Source: Chryseobacterium indologenes (GTDB taxonomy: Bacteria; Bacteroidota; Bacteroidia; Flavobacteriales; Weeksellaceae). From it: a DNA stretch of 64,000 nucleotides. Shown here piece after piece: positions 24,502-35,232 of this stretch. The position numbers and the translations under genes were made by a program. The notes under the pieces were generated by a model. The model saw nothing but the letters and a program-made list of their open reading frames with translations, had not been told where the DNA came from and made no database searches. Location: the NCBI GenBank assembly GCA_016025055.1, contig CP065590.1, positions 1,860,001 to 1,924,000 of the forward strand, written 5' to 3'. The stretch's first letter is position 1; each line of letters opens with the position of its first letter.

Positions 24502-27465
24502 ATGAGAAAAGCAGTTATACCGGTTCTATTAGTTCTTTCCTTTTATTCGAATGCTCAGGAAAGAAAAACGGCCGACACCACGAAGACAACCGATATTCAG
24601 GAGGTCGTTGTCACTTCTTTGGGGATAAAAAGACAGGCCAGATCCCTGACTTACTCCAGTCAGCAGATTGGCGGAGACGAACTTACTGAAGTGAAAACTC
24701 CCAATCTTTTAAATTCTATCAACGGGAAAGTTTCCAATGTGCAAATCAATAGAACGAACGGTGTAGGAAGTTCTGTAAGGGTGATTATGAGGGGGAATAA
24801 ATCCGTCTCCAACAGCCAGCCGCTCTATGTGATTGATGGTATACCTATTATCAATCAGACAGGAAAATCTGCGAATATCAGCCAGTATGCGAATATGCCT
24901 GATCCGGGAGATGTGCTAAGTTCCATCAATCCTGATGATATTGAGAGTATCAATTTCTTAAAAGGCGCATCCGCATCTGCATTATATGGCTCTGCAGGAG
25001 GAAACGGAGCGATATTGATTACTACAAGAAAAGGGAAAATAGGCAAGAGCTCTATTTCCTATAGCACCAGCTTAACTGTAGATCGTGCATACAGTCTTCC
25101 AAAACTGCAACATAGCTATCTGTCTTATGATCCTTCTGTGCCTAACCAGAACCCGGGAGATAATATTGAAAGCTGGGGAGCTAAGGGGGCTTCGAAAGAT
25201 TATCTTAAAGATTTTCTGCAAACGGGAACAACCTGGGTAAACAGTCTTTCTTTCCAGTCCGGAAATGAAAAATCAACCAACTATTTTTCTATTGGAAATA
25301 CAACTAACAAAGGTGTTGTGCCAATGTCTTATTTTGACCAGTACAACATCTCCTTTAGAAATTCAAGTAAGTTTCTGGATGATAAACTGACATTAGATGC
25401 CAATTTTATAGGTTCCATACAGGATAGTAAAAACAGACAAACTCCTGGAGCTTCTTTCTCTCCATTGGCAAGTTTATACTGGTTGCCGCGAGGAGTAGAT
25501 TTTGATCAATATAGTGGTGATCAGTATTCTTTTATCAATAAAAAAAGATTGTTACCTGCTCAAAGCTGGTGGGAGATAAAACCGGACGGAACGTTCAAAG
25601 GAAATCCGGAAACCCAGAATCCATATTGGATATTGAACAGAAATGCCGTGACGGTTAAAAATAAAAATGCATATAGTGCCATTACGTTATCTTATGAGAT
25701 TAATCCATGGTTAACTGCGAGAGTACGAGGAAACTACAGCTGGAGTTCTTCCGATAGTCAACGTGATATTTCTGCGTTTTCCGCACCAAGTTTATTGGCA
25801 GGAGGAGAAAATGGAAGAATTCTTAAAAATGTATATGAAAATTCCTCTACTTATGGTGATGTTTTGTTAATCGGTAGCCCGAAGTTAAGTGAATCAATCT
25901 CTCTGGATTTTACAGTAGGAGGAAGTGTGAATTCTACCAACAACAAGGTAACGGAAATAGACAATGCTTATTTAGCGTATCCTAATTTGTTTACCTTAAA
26001 CAATCTGCAGTGGAATGTAGATAGAAGTCCCGGAGATGGCTACCATAATCAATATTGGAACGTCAAAAAACAAGTGCGTTCAGTTTTTGCCAGTGCGTCT
26101 GTTGGATATAAAAACATGTTCTACGTAGATATGACCTTCAGAAATGACTGGGATTCTACTTTGTCTTTAACTGGAACAAGTGGCTTTGATTACGAATCGG
26201 TTGGGGTAAATGCTATATTATCTTCAGTATTCAAACTTCCTGAAGCTATTAATTTCTGGAAAGTAAGAGGATCTTACGCAAGTGTTGGGCTAGGACTTTC
26301 TGCAAATACCTCCAATGCGATGGTTGAATATTATAAAGCCTATTCATATGGAGTAGATGCAGGAACGATTATATATCCAAAGAGCTCATTTGTTACAGAT
26401 CCTAATTATAAGGAGTTATTTCCAAAACCTGAGCTTAATAAAACCTTTGAAGTCGGTACTGAATTAAGAATGTTCAAAAACAAACTAAGTTTTGATTTTA
26501 CCTATTACAATTCCAATGCAACCAATCAGTTGTTAGAAACAACCATTTCTTCCAACCTGGGAGGGCTTCCGACAGGCTCATACTTCATTAATGCCGGTAA
26601 AATACGCAATACAGGGTTTGAATCTTCGTTATCATACAAAATATTTGACAATGAAAAATTCGGCTGGACGGCTACAGTGAATGCTTCAGCGAATAAAAAT
26701 ACAATTGTAGAGTTATTCCCGACGAGATTGAGCATTCCGCAAGACCAGCTTTTCTCTTTAACGGGAGGAGGTGAATTTACAAAAATGAGATTAGGAGGAT
26801 CTTTCGGAGACCTTTACGGAGTGAAATTCCAAAGGGATGATCAGGGACGTATTTTGGTAGATCAAAATGGTGCTCCATTAGGAACAACAGGTGTTCCCGG
26901 ATATTTGGGTAACCCTAACCCTAAATTTATTCTTGGTTTTGGAAACTCGTTCAATATCGGTAAACTAGGTATCTCTTTCCTTGTTGATGGTAAATTCGGA
27001 GGTCAGGTGTTATCCCTGACAGAAAAAGCCAATGATTTGTATGGGGTAAGTCAAAGAACAGCTGATGCAAGAAATGCCGGTGGAGTGTCAATACCCAATG
27101 CAGTATATGCTCCTGGAACTCCTTTGGCAGGACAAGCGTATACAGGGTTAACGGATGCGAAAACCTATTACAAAAGAACAGGAGGTGCCGGAGGTATCGG
27201 GACAGGAATTGATGAAGCCTATATGTATAGTGCAACAACCGTTCGCCTTCGTCAGGCATCCATCTCATATACCTTTGATATTAATGCAAAATATATGAAG
27301 AATGCCACGGTAAGTCTGGTAGGAACAAACCTTTTCTTCTTCTATAAAAAAGCACCGTTTGATCCGGAACAGGTATCCGGAAATACACCGGGAGGGGTGG
27401 GTGTTGATTCATTCGGACTTCCAATTACCCGATCTATAGGACTATCGTTAAAGACTAACTTCTAA
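24502..27465 (+). CDS. SusC/RagA family TonB-linked outer-membrane transporter
   Basis: 987 aa. Signal peptide (VIPVLLVLSFYSNAQ), TonB box-like DIQEVVVTSLG, plug domain (LNSINGKVSNVQINR, SVRVIMRGNKSVSNSQPLYVIDGIPI, GASASALYGSAGGNGAILITTRKG) and a beta barrel ending in GLSLKTNF. It lacks the usual N-terminal CarboxypepD_reg-like repeat found in many SusC proteins. With the SusD 10 bp downstream it would import glycans released from N-glycoproteins. First gene of the plus-strand PUL operon. Confidence 0.95.
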   Translation: MRKAVIPVLLVLSFYSNAQERKTADTTKTTDIQEVVVTSLGIKRQARSLTYSSQQIGGDELTEVKTPNLLNSINGKVSNVQINRTNGVGSSVRVIMRGNKSVSNSQPLYVIDGIPIINQTGKSANISQYANMPDPGDVLSSINPDDIESINFLKGASASALYGSAGGNGAILITTRKGKIGKSSISYSTSLTVDRAYSLPKLQHSYLSYDPSVPNQNPGDNIESWGAKGASKDYLKDFLQTGTTWVNSLSFQSGNEKSTNYFSIGNTTNKGVVPMSYFDQYNISFRNSSKFLDDKLTLDANFIGSIQDSKNRQTPGASFSPLASLYWLPRGVDFDQYSGDQYSFINKKRLLPAQSWWEIKPDGTFKGNPETQNPYWILNRNAVTVKNKNAYSAITLSYEINPWLTARVRGNYSWSSSDSQRDISAFSAPSLLAGGENGRILKNVYENSSTYGDVLLIGSPKLSESISLDFTVGGSVNSTNNKVTEIDNAYLAYPNLFTLNNLQWNVDRSPGDGYHNQYWNVKKQVRSVFASASVGYKNMFYVDMTFRNDWDSTLSLTGTSGFDYESVGVNAILSSVFKLPEAINFWKVRGSYASVGLGLSANTSNAMVEYYKAYSYGVDAGTIIYPKSSFVTDPNYKELFPKPELNKTFEVGTELRMFKNKLSFDFTYYNSNATNQLLETTISSNLGGLPTGSYFINAGKIRNTGFESSLSYKIFDNEKFGWTATVNASANKNTIVELFPTRLSIPQDQLFSLTGGGEFTKMRLGGSFGDLYGVKFQRDDQGRILVDQNGAPLGTTGVPGYLGNPNPKFILGFGNSFNIGKLGISFLVDGKFGGQVLSLTEKANDLYGVSQRTADARNAGGVSIPNAVYAPGTPLAGQAYTGLTDAKTYYKRTGGAGGIGTGIDEAYMYSATTVRLRQASISYTFDINAKYMKNATVSLVGTNLFFFYKKAPFDPEQVSGNTPGGVGVDSFGLPITRSIGLSLKTNF

Positions 27466-27475
27466 TTTAAAGAAA

Positions 27476-29101
27476 ATGAAATTCAACCATATTAAAACAT
27501 TAGTGTTCGGGGCAGTAGCATTGTTTTCTGCTTCAGGATGCGGTGATCTTGAAGATATTAACAAAGAAAAATTAGGTAATCCTGAAAACTTTTATTCAGA
27601 TTATGCGGCGGTAGTAAATCCTATGAAATCTATGCAAAGAGGATTGCAGTCTGATTATCAGTTGTATCCTAATTTAAGCGCCGATATGTTCAGTGGCATG
27701 TTCAGTACTGCAACCCCGTTTAATGGTGGCAAGAATAATATGTCATATTTTATGATGGATGGCTGGAACAACAGGATTATTGCCAGACAGCAGGATATTT
27801 TTAATTATTCTATTATCATTGATGATGCCGCAAAAACGATCTATCCTGATACAGACTTTACCGCTACATTCGCTGTTAAAAAGATTATAAAAATATTTAC
27901 TGCTTCCCGAGTATCAGACAGTCATGGTCCGGTTGTGTACAGCAAATATGAAACTCCAAATCCTAATGGAACAACTGATTTTGACTCTCAACAGGATGCT
28001 TACAATTTTTTCATCAAAGATCTTGATGCGGCTATTGTCAATCTACAAAAGGTGCAGAATATGCCCGTTACTGGAAATGAAGGTGATAAGTCTGCATTAA
28101 CAAAGGCTGATTTGGTGTTCGGCGGTAATATCGGACAATGGGCAAAATTTGCTAACTCTCTTAAGTTGAGGTTAGCCATGAGAATGAGCTATGCAGATCC
28201 TGCAAAATCAAAGCAGTATGCAGAAGAAGCCCTCGCATCATCTGCAGGACTTATTACTGATAACGCAGATAATGCATTGATCAGTGTAGGACAATCTGAA
28301 CTGAGCTTTATCATCTATTCTTGGGGAGATTGCTTGATAGGAGCTCCTTTAATGGCCTATATGAACGGATATAACGATCCGAGACTATCTGCTTATGCAA
28401 TTCCTGCTACAGACAGTCAGGTTCTGGGGAAATATATCGGAGTTCGCCAGGGAATAGACTTATTAAATGGAAAAACAACATACGGAGGTTTCTCTCAACC
28501 ACAGGCCAAATCAGCGAATGGAGATTATTTTTCCGGAACTAATGGTAAAATGAAATTATTTACCGCAGCAGAAGGGTGGTTTCTGAAAGCCGAAGCAGCG
28601 TTAAGAGGATATGCCGGTGCAGGGGATGCCCAAACTAACTATGAAAGTGGGGTAAAACAATCTTTTGGGGAATGGGGTAAAACGGCTGACGTAGCAAACT
28701 ACCTTACCAATACAACTGCTACTGAGGCACCTTATGTTGACCCTAAAAATCCAGCCAATAATATTAACGCTGGAGATGCTCAGCTAAGTACCATTACCAT
28801 TGCATGGAATAATGCTGATTCAACAGAAAGAAAACTCGAAAGAATCATTACTCAAAAATGGCTGTCATTATATCCGAACGGACCTGAAGCATGGGCCGAA
28901 CAAAGAAGAACCGGATATCCTATCCTATTCAAAATCAGACAAAATGATAGCGGAGGACTGATCAGTACTGATCAGATGATCCGAAGAATTCCTTTTACTA
29001 ATGATACCAAAACTTCATTATATAATTATCAGCAAGCGTCTCAAATGTTAAATGGACCGGATAACGGAGGAACAAAACTTTGGTGGGATAAAAAATTATA
29101 A
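27476..29101 (+). CDS. SusD/RagB-like surface glycan-binding lipoprotein
   Basis: 541 aa. Lipobox FSASGC, then an all-helical TPR-type fold (ANSLKLRLAMRMSYADP, EGWFLKAEAALRGYAG, ESGVKQSFGEWG, AWAEQRRTGYPILF). These match the SusD-like family of about 500 aa (SusD/RagB nutrient-binding lipoprotein). It lids the SusC pore. Paired with susC in one unit. Confidence 0.93.
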   Translation: MKFNHIKTLVFGAVALFSASGCGDLEDINKEKLGNPENFYSDYAAVVNPMKSMQRGLQSDYQLYPNLSADMFSGMFSTATPFNGGKNNMSYFMMDGWNNRIIARQQDIFNYSIIIDDAAKTIYPDTDFTATFAVKKIIKIFTASRVSDSHGPVVYSKYETPNPNGTTDFDSQQDAYNFFIKDLDAAIVNLQKVQNMPVTGNEGDKSALTKADLVFGGNIGQWAKFANSLKLRLAMRMSYADPAKSKQYAEEALASSAGLITDNADNALISVGQSELSFIIYSWGDCLIGAPLMAYMNGYNDPRLSAYAIPATDSQVLGKYIGVRQGIDLLNGKTTYGGFSQPQAKSANGDYFSGTNGKMKLFTAAEGWFLKAEAALRGYAGAGDAQTNYESGVKQSFGEWGKTADVANYLTNTTATEAPYVDPKNPANNINAGDAQLSTITIAWNNADSTERKLERIITQKWLSLYPNGPEAWAEQRRTGYPILFKIRQNDSGGLISTDQMIRRIPFTNDTKTSLYNYQQASQMLNGPDNGGTKLWWDKKL

Positions 29102-29295
29102 AAAGGCAAAAACATGTAATACAGAGGCATCTCAATACTAAAGTTCCGACAGGAGAGAAATCTCCCTATTATAGTTTCGTTTTATGTCGTGATCACTTTG
29201 AGATGTCCTCTTTTCCTTCGAATATTATTTTAATACGGAAAAAACAATTATATATTTTTAACGGATTTATTTTAACAAATTACAAAAATAATATT

Positions 29296-30300
29296 ATGAT
29301 GAAAACAACTTATTTTTCTTTTGCATTATACCTGTTTTTGGTTGTAATGCTAGTTAATGGATGTAGAGGGAATGATCAAGAGTTAACTGTGTCAAAGAAT
29401 GTTAATGCTGAAAACTCAGCATCGAAAATTTCCAATCAGGATTTTAGTAACCTTATTGCTTATAAAAACAGTGATCATGAGCTCTCAGTAGGTTATTACC
29501 GTACATGGAGAGACAGCGCCACAGCAAACGGTAACCTTCCAACGATGAAATGGCTGCCGGACAGTCTCGATGTGGTAATGGTTTTTCCTTATGATACCCC
29601 ACCGGATAATCCGTACTGGAGTACTCTTAAAAATAAATATGTTCCTTACCTTCATAAGCGGGGGACTAAAGTTATTATAACCTTAGGGAATTTAAGCAGC
29701 GCAACCTCTAGCGGTGGTCAGAATAATTACTCGGTGTGGGCAAAAAGTATTTATGATAAATGGGTGGGAGAGTATAACCTGGATGGTATTGACATTGATA
29801 TAGAAAGCAACCCGAGTGGAGCTACACTAACAAAATTTGTTGCTGCAAGCAAAGCATTATCAAAATATTTCGGTCCGAAGTCGGGAACCGGGAAAACATT
29901 TGTATATGATACCAATCAGAATCCCACATCATTTTTTACCCAGACAGCTTCCTGCTATAATTATGTATTCTTGCAGGCTTATGGAAGAAATACTTCTAAT
30001 CTCACTCTTGTGTCTGGACTATATGCACCCTATATCAGTATGAAACAATTTTTACCGGGCTTTTCATTTTATGAAGAGAATGGTTACCCCGGTAATTACT
30101 GGAATGATATAACATATCCTCAGAATGGTACCGGCCGGGCCTATGATTATGCCCGTTGGCAACCAGCTGGTGGTAAGAAAGGAGGCCTGTTTTCATATGC
30201 TATTGACAGAGATGCACCATTGAGTTCTTCAACGGATAATACACTGCTGGCCCCTAATTTTAAAGTGACAAAAGATCTCATCAAGATTATGAATCCTTAA
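29296..30300 (+). CDS. GH18 endo-beta-N-acetylglucosaminidase lipoprotein
   Basis: 334 aa from the first ATG of MMKTTYFSF (29296); the earlier frame start at 29203 only adds unlikely residues. Lipobox LVNGC. GH18 barrel with the catalytic DGxDxDxE motif (LDGIDIDIESNPSG). This is the group of EndoS/Endo F2/F3-like endoglycosidases that cut the chitobiose core of N-glycans. Predicted to be tethered at the cell surface next to SusCD. No T9SS domain, unlike the two larger GH18 genes downstream. Confidence 0.85.
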   Translation: MMKTTYFSFALYLFLVVMLVNGCRGNDQELTVSKNVNAENSASKISNQDFSNLIAYKNSDHELSVGYYRTWRDSATANGNLPTMKWLPDSLDVVMVFPYDTPPDNPYWSTLKNKYVPYLHKRGTKVIITLGNLSSATSSGGQNNYSVWAKSIYDKWVGEYNLDGIDIDIESNPSGATLTKFVAASKALSKYFGPKSGTGKTFVYDTNQNPTSFFTQTASCYNYVFLQAYGRNTSNLTLVSGLYAPYISMKQFLPGFSFYEENGYPGNYWNDITYPQNGTGRAYDYARWQPAGGKKGGLFSYAIDRDAPLSSSTDNTLLAPNFKVTKDLIKIMNP

Positions 30301-30491
30301 GAAGGTGAGAATGTAAAGCATAGCTCAATTAAGTTAATTAAAAATCAATAAAAATATAAAAAACTAAAAATGTTCGTGGGTTTTAGACTCTTTCAGGTGG
30401 AAATGATGATGTGTCATTCTAAATTTTTCACTCTCTTTCATTAAGTCCGGAATAACATTTTGGAAACTTTTTAATATTTTTTAATTTCAAT

Positions 30492-31785
30492 ATGGGAAAA
30501 AACAACTCAGGAAACCGTCTGGTAAACCCAATCCTTTGGATATCGACGTTGTATTTTGCAATGGGAATGCCCTTTGTAACCATCAATGCCGTTTCCGGAA
30601 TTATGTACAAGGATATGGGAATTTCAGATTCTCAGATTACATTCTGGACGGCACTTATTATGTTGTCATGGACATTGAAGCCGCTTTGGAGCCCCTTCCT
30701 GGAGATTTACAAAACCAAGAAATTTTTCGTTGTTTTTACTCAGTTTGCCATAGGGATTTTATTCGCTCTGGTCGCCTTGAGCCTTCCTTTACCGGGATTT
30801 TTTAAGTATAGCATTGCTCTTTTTGCCGTCATTGCTTTTTGTGGAGCCACTCATGATATTGTTGCCGATGGAACGTACATCAGTTTTCTTACCAATAAGG
30901 AACAGGCAAAATATATCGGCTGGCAGGGCGCATTTTACAACCTGGCAAAGATTATCAGCAGTGGAGCACTGGTCTATTTTGCAGGAGTGCTTGAAAAAAC
31001 AAAAGGAGTTACTCACGCATGGATGATCATCATGGCAATTTATGCAGTAGTATTTTTTGCTTTAGCGATGTATCATTCATGGATTTTACCGAAAGAAAAT
31101 AATGAAGAACAAAAAGTATTGAAAACAGCCGGAAATATCCGAAAGGAACTTCTGGAAGTTATCACTTCATTTTTTACAAAACCTAAAATCTTGTGGTGTA
31201 TCCTGTTCATCATTTTATACCGTTTTGCAGAAGGTTTTGCCATCAAAATTGCCCCGTTGTTTTTTAAAGCGCCGAGGTCTTCAGGTGGATTAGGATTATC
31301 TACATCAGATATCGGATTGATTTACGGGACGTACGGCTCAGCGGCATTTATTCTGGGATCTGTATTAGCGGGCTATTTTATTTCTGCCCGCGGACTCAAA
31401 AAAATCGTTGATATGGCTGTGTTGTGCTTTCAATATTCCGTTTGTGGTGTATGCCTTATTGGCGCATTATCAACCGGCAGATCTTATGCCTGTGGCGGTA
31501 GCCGTCGTGGTAGAATATTTCGGGTACGGCTTTGGTTTCGTAGGTCTGATGTTGTACATGATGCAGCAGATTGCACCCGGAAAACATAAAACAGCCCACT
31601 ATGCATTTGCAACCGGTATTATGAATCTCGGAGTGATGATTCCGGGAATGTTCAGCGGGATGATCAGCGACTGGGTAGGATACAAAATCTTTTTTATCTG
31701 GGTTTTAATCGCTACGATTCCTGCATTTTTGGTTACCCTGTTTGTTCCATTCCCTTATACAGAAAATAAAGAAGAACGTAGGTAG
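30492..31785 (+). pseudogene. MFS transporter, AmpG-like, one frameshift
   Basis: About 430 aa when joined. Twelve membrane helices (ISTLYFAMGMPFVTINAVSGIMYKDMG at the start, here cited as FAMGMPFVTINAVSGIMYK; second half IWLCCAFNIPFVVYALLA). The pattern resembles the AmpG/PAT1 transporter branch. In this locus it probably moves released disaccharides (Man-GlcNAc) or small manno-oligosaccharides across the inner membrane for the GH130 enzyme. The frame changes at the A7 run 31398-31404; six A restores GLKKSLIWLCC. Probable sequencing insertion. Confidence 0.82.
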
Positions 31786-31792
31786 CCTACAC

Positions 31793-31827
31793 TAAACCTC
31801 ACAGGCTTTCAAAACATGTTAGGTTTA
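31793..31827. repeat. AACCT-type intergenic hairpin
   Basis: TAAACCT...AGGTTTA inverted repeat over 35 bp with imperfect inner arms (CACAGG/CATGTT). Same type as 53967-53997. Confidence 0.45.
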
Positions 31828-31879
31828 AAATAACACAATCAATTAGTAAACAATTAAAATAAAAAAGTAAAAATACTTT

Positions 31880-32851
31880 ATGACAGCTCAATCAGTAATG
31901 ATCCCATGGCAGGATCGCCCGGAAGGTAGCAATGATATCATGTGGAGGTTTTCCGAAAACCCGATCATTAACAGATATGCAATACCTACTTCCAACAGTA
32001 TATTCAACAGTGCGGTGATCCCTTTTGAAGAAGGATTTGCAGGAGTGTTCCGTTGTGACAACAAAGCGGTTCAGATGAATATTTTTGCAGGTTTCAGTAA
32101 AGACGGAATCCATTGGGATATCAATCATGATCCTATTGAAATGAAGGCCGGAAATACAGACATGATCGAATCTGATTATAAATATGATCCGCGGGTGACC
32201 TTTATCGAAGACCGTTACTGGATCACCTGGTGTAACGGATACAACGGGCCTACGATTGGAATTGGATATACCTTTGATTTTAAAGAATTTTTCCAGTGCG
32301 AAAATGCCTTTTTACCTTTCAACAGAAACGGGGTGCTTTTCCCGGAAAAGATCAACGGTAAATATGCAATGCTGAGCCGTCCGAGTGATAACGGCCATAC
32401 CCCTTTCGGAGATATCTACATCAGCTACAGCCCTGATATGAAATACTGGGGAGAGCATCGTTGCGTAATGAAAGTCACCCCATTTGAAGACAGCGCATGG
32501 CAATGTACAAAAATTGGGGGCGGGCCGGTTCCTATTAAAACAGAAGAAGGATGGCTGTTATTTTACCATGGCGTAATCAATACCTGCAGAGGATTCAGAT
32601 ATTCAATGGGGGCAGCGTTGCTTGATCTTGAAGATCCTACGAAAGTATTATACAGAACCAAGCCTTATCTATTGGCTCCGGCAGAATTGTATGAACTTAC
32701 GGGAGATGTTCCGAATGTTGTTTTCCCTTGTGCAGCACTGACAGAAGGTGATAAAGTAACGGTGTACTATGGTGCTGCCGATACGGTAGTGGCTATTGCA
32801 TTCGGATATATTTCAGAAATTATTGATTTCATGAAAAAGAACTCAATCTAA
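31880..32851 (+). CDS. GH130 beta-mannosyl-N-acetylglucosamine phosphorylase
   Basis: 323 aa, no signal peptide (cytosolic). GH130 five-blade propeller motifs: [29 protein letters not shown]-like [40 protein letters not shown]. Members split beta-1,4-Man-GlcNAc (N-glycan core) with phosphate to Man-1-P and GlcNAc. Position between an inner-membrane transporter and mannosidases supports GH130_2 rather than mannobiose phosphorylase. Confidence 0.9.
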   Translation: MTAQSVMIPWQDRPEGSNDIMWRFSENPIINRYAIPTSNSIFNSAVIPFEEGFAGVFRCDNKAVQMNIFAGFSKDGIHWDINHDPIEMKAGNTDMIESDYKYDPRVTFIEDRYWITWCNGYNGPTIGIGYTFDFKEFFQCENAFLPFNRNGVLFPEKINGKYAMLSRPSDNGHTPFGDIYISYSPDMKYWGEHRCVMKVTPFEDSAWQCTKIGGGPVPIKTEEGWLLFYHGVINTCRGFRYSMGAALLDLEDPTKVLYRTKPYLLAPAELYELTGDVPNVVFPCAALTEGDKVTVYYGAADTVVAIAFGYISEIIDFMKKNSI

Positions 32852-32967
32852 AGAATATGAAGTTTTTAAATATGGAAATTAGCTTAATTCCCTTTATTAT
32901 TGGGATTTTTGTAATGGTTTTCCTATTTTTAAACCAACTTTTAAATTAAATCCTGATACCTTTGATC

Positions 32968-35199
32968 ATGAAGAAAGAATTGCTTATCTGTTTTTTTACG
33001 GCCCTGGTTTCGATGACCAACGCCCAGCAAAATAAAAATGATGTGTTATCCTGGGTAGACCCGTTTATTGGAACCGGCGGGCATGGACACACATTTCCGG
33101 GGGCTACCACGCCTTTCGGAATGATTCAGCTGAGTCCGGATCAGAATACCAAAAGTGGTGACTGGGACTGGTGTTCCGGGTATCATTACAGCAGCAAGAC
33201 GATCATGGGATTCAGTCACAATCACCTGAGCGGAACCGGTTGGGCAGATCTCGGAGATATTCTGGTAATGCCTACTGTAGGCCAGGTGAAGATGGTTCCG
33301 GGTACAGAAGCCAATCCTGACACGGGATACCGTTCAACATTCAGTCATGAAAAAGAAACCGCTTCGCCGGGGTATTATTCCGTAATGCTCGACAGTTATG
33401 GAATTAAAGCAGAACTGACGGCCTCTCCAAGAGTAGGTTTTCATAAATATACATTTCCAAAAACTGAAGAAGCGAATATCATTATCGACCCTACCAATAA
33501 AATCTTTGGAAATATCTACCACACTCTGGTAAGCGTAGAAGGGAATAATAAGATTAAAGGCTATTGCTACAGCAACGGATGGGGCGGAAAACGATTTGCC
33601 TATTTTGTGATGGAATTTTCAAAACCTTTCAAATCTTACGGAGTCTATGCTGAAGGGAAAATAAAAAACAATGAAAAGATTGCTCTTGCCAAAGATGCGA
33701 AAGCTTTTGTAAGATTTGCTACAGAGAACAATGAAAGCATCGAAGTAAAAGTGTCTTTATCTCCTGTAAGCACGGAAAATGCTCAGGAAAACTTTGACAC
33801 CGAAGCTAAGAATGTCAATTTCGCTCAGGCTAAAGAGACCGCACAGAGTACCTGGAGAGACCTTATCGGAAGATTTCAGGTGACAGGAGGTACAGACAGT
33901 CAGAGAAAAATTTTCTACACCGGAGTTTACCATACATTCATTGCACCTAATTTATATATGGATGCCAACGGAGACTACGTGGCTGCTCAGGAAAATATGA
34001 ACACCAAGTGGTTTACCAATTACAGTACCTATTCTTACTGGGACGGGTTTAGGGCAACACATCCGCTATTGACCATCATGGATCAGAAGCATACCAAGGA
34101 ATTTGCCAATTCTTTAATCAGCAGATATACAGATCGTAAAGACCATATGCCGATCTGGGAACTTTGTGGCTACGATAACTTCTGTATGTTGGGATATCAC
34201 AGTGTATCCGTAATCTGGGATGCCATTTCAAAAGGAGTGCCGGGAATTGATGCTGAAAAAGCATTTGCCGCGATGAAAGATGCTTCTTTAACTGACAAAA
34301 TGAGCAGTAGCGATGGGGGCGGAGGTTTAAATGATTATATCAAATTAGGCTATACCCCTTCTGAAAACGGAGCTTCCGTCTCTGCAACATTAGAATATGC
34401 ATATGACGACTGGTGTATCCTGCAGCTGGCAGAAAAACTGGGTAAAAAAGATGAAGCGGATGTATACAGAAAACGTTCAATGAACTTCCTGAATACATTC
34501 AACAAAGAAAATAATCATTTCTGGCCAAGACAAAAAGACGGGAAATTTATCCCTGATTTTACATTGAATGACTGGAAAAAATTACAGCCTCACTGGGTTT
34601 CCGGGAATATCTGGGCGTATGACTTTTTTGTTCCGCATCAGATTGATGAAATGATGAATCTGTATGGCGGTAAAAAAGGATTTGAAGAAAAACTGGATAA
34701 AACCTTTACAGAAAAACTGAACATGGAAGGGGAACAGCATGTTGATATCTCAGGATTCATCGGATCTTTAGGATTCGGAGATGAGCCGGGACATCATGTA
34801 CCTTATTTGTACAACTACGCCGGAAGTCCTTACAAAACCCAGAAAATGGTGAAGTACATCCGTGATAATATGTACGCTGCAAAACCTGATGGGATTGTAA
34901 ATAATGAAGATTGCGGACAAATGTCAGCATGGTATATTTTCTCTTCCTTAGGATTTTATCCTGTAACCCCGGGAAAACCTGTATATGCCATTGGAGCTCC
35001 CCAGTTCCCTAAAGCATCCCTGAAGCTGGAAAACGGAAAAACATTTACCGTGATTGCCGATAAAATTTCTGACAAGAATATCTATGTTCAGAAAATGTTC
35101 CTGAACGGAAAAGAATACAAAAGCTGGGAACTGAACCACAGCGATATTATGAATGGCGGGGAACTGAGATTTGTAATGGGAAGTAAGCCTGTAAAATAA
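32968..35199 (+). CDS. GH92 alpha-mannosidase (first copy)
   Basis: 743 aa from MKKELLICFF (32968); signal peptide ends in SMTNAQQ. GH92 hallmarks: DPFIGTGGHGHTFPGATTPFGMIQLSPD, GFSHNHLSGTGWADLGDILVMP, WDGFRATHPL, NEDCGQMSAWYIFSSLGFYPVTPG (each shown in part). It is a calcium-dependent exo-alpha-mannosidase; the GH92 family removes alpha-1,2, -1,3 or -1,6-linked mannose from high-mannose N-glycans. Periplasmic. Only 33 bp before GH125. Confidence 0.93.
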   Translation: MKKELLICFFTALVSMTNAQQNKNDVLSWVDPFIGTGGHGHTFPGATTPFGMIQLSPDQNTKSGDWDWCSGYHYSSKTIMGFSHNHLSGTGWADLGDILVMPTVGQVKMVPGTEANPDTGYRSTFSHEKETASPGYYSVMLDSYGIKAELTASPRVGFHKYTFPKTEEANIIIDPTNKIFGNIYHTLVSVEGNNKIKGYCYSNGWGGKRFAYFVMEFSKPFKSYGVYAEGKIKNNEKIALAKDAKAFVRFATENNESIEVKVSLSPVSTENAQENFDTEAKNVNFAQAKETAQSTWRDLIGRFQVTGGTDSQRKIFYTGVYHTFIAPNLYMDANGDYVAAQENMNTKWFTNYSTYSYWDGFRATHPLLTIMDQKHTKEFANSLISRYTDRKDHMPIWELCGYDNFCMLGYHSVSVIWDAISKGVPGIDAEKAFAAMKDASLTDKMSSSDGGGGLNDYIKLGYTPSENGASVSATLEYAYDDWCILQLAEKLGKKDEADVYRKRSMNFLNTFNKENNHFWPRQKDGKFIPDFTLNDWKKLQPHWVSGNIWAYDFFVPHQIDEMMNLYGGKKGFEEKLDKTFTEKLNMEGEQHVDISGFIGSLGFGDEPGHHVPYLYNYAGSPYKTQKMVKYIRDNMYAAKPDGIVNNEDCGQMSAWYIFSSLGFYPVTPGKPVYAIGAPQFPKASLKLENGKTFTVIADKISDKNIYVQKMFLNGKEYKSWELNHSDIMNGGELRFVMGSKPVK

Positions 35200-35232
35200 A
35201 AGAATAAAAATAAAAACGAAATAATAGTATCA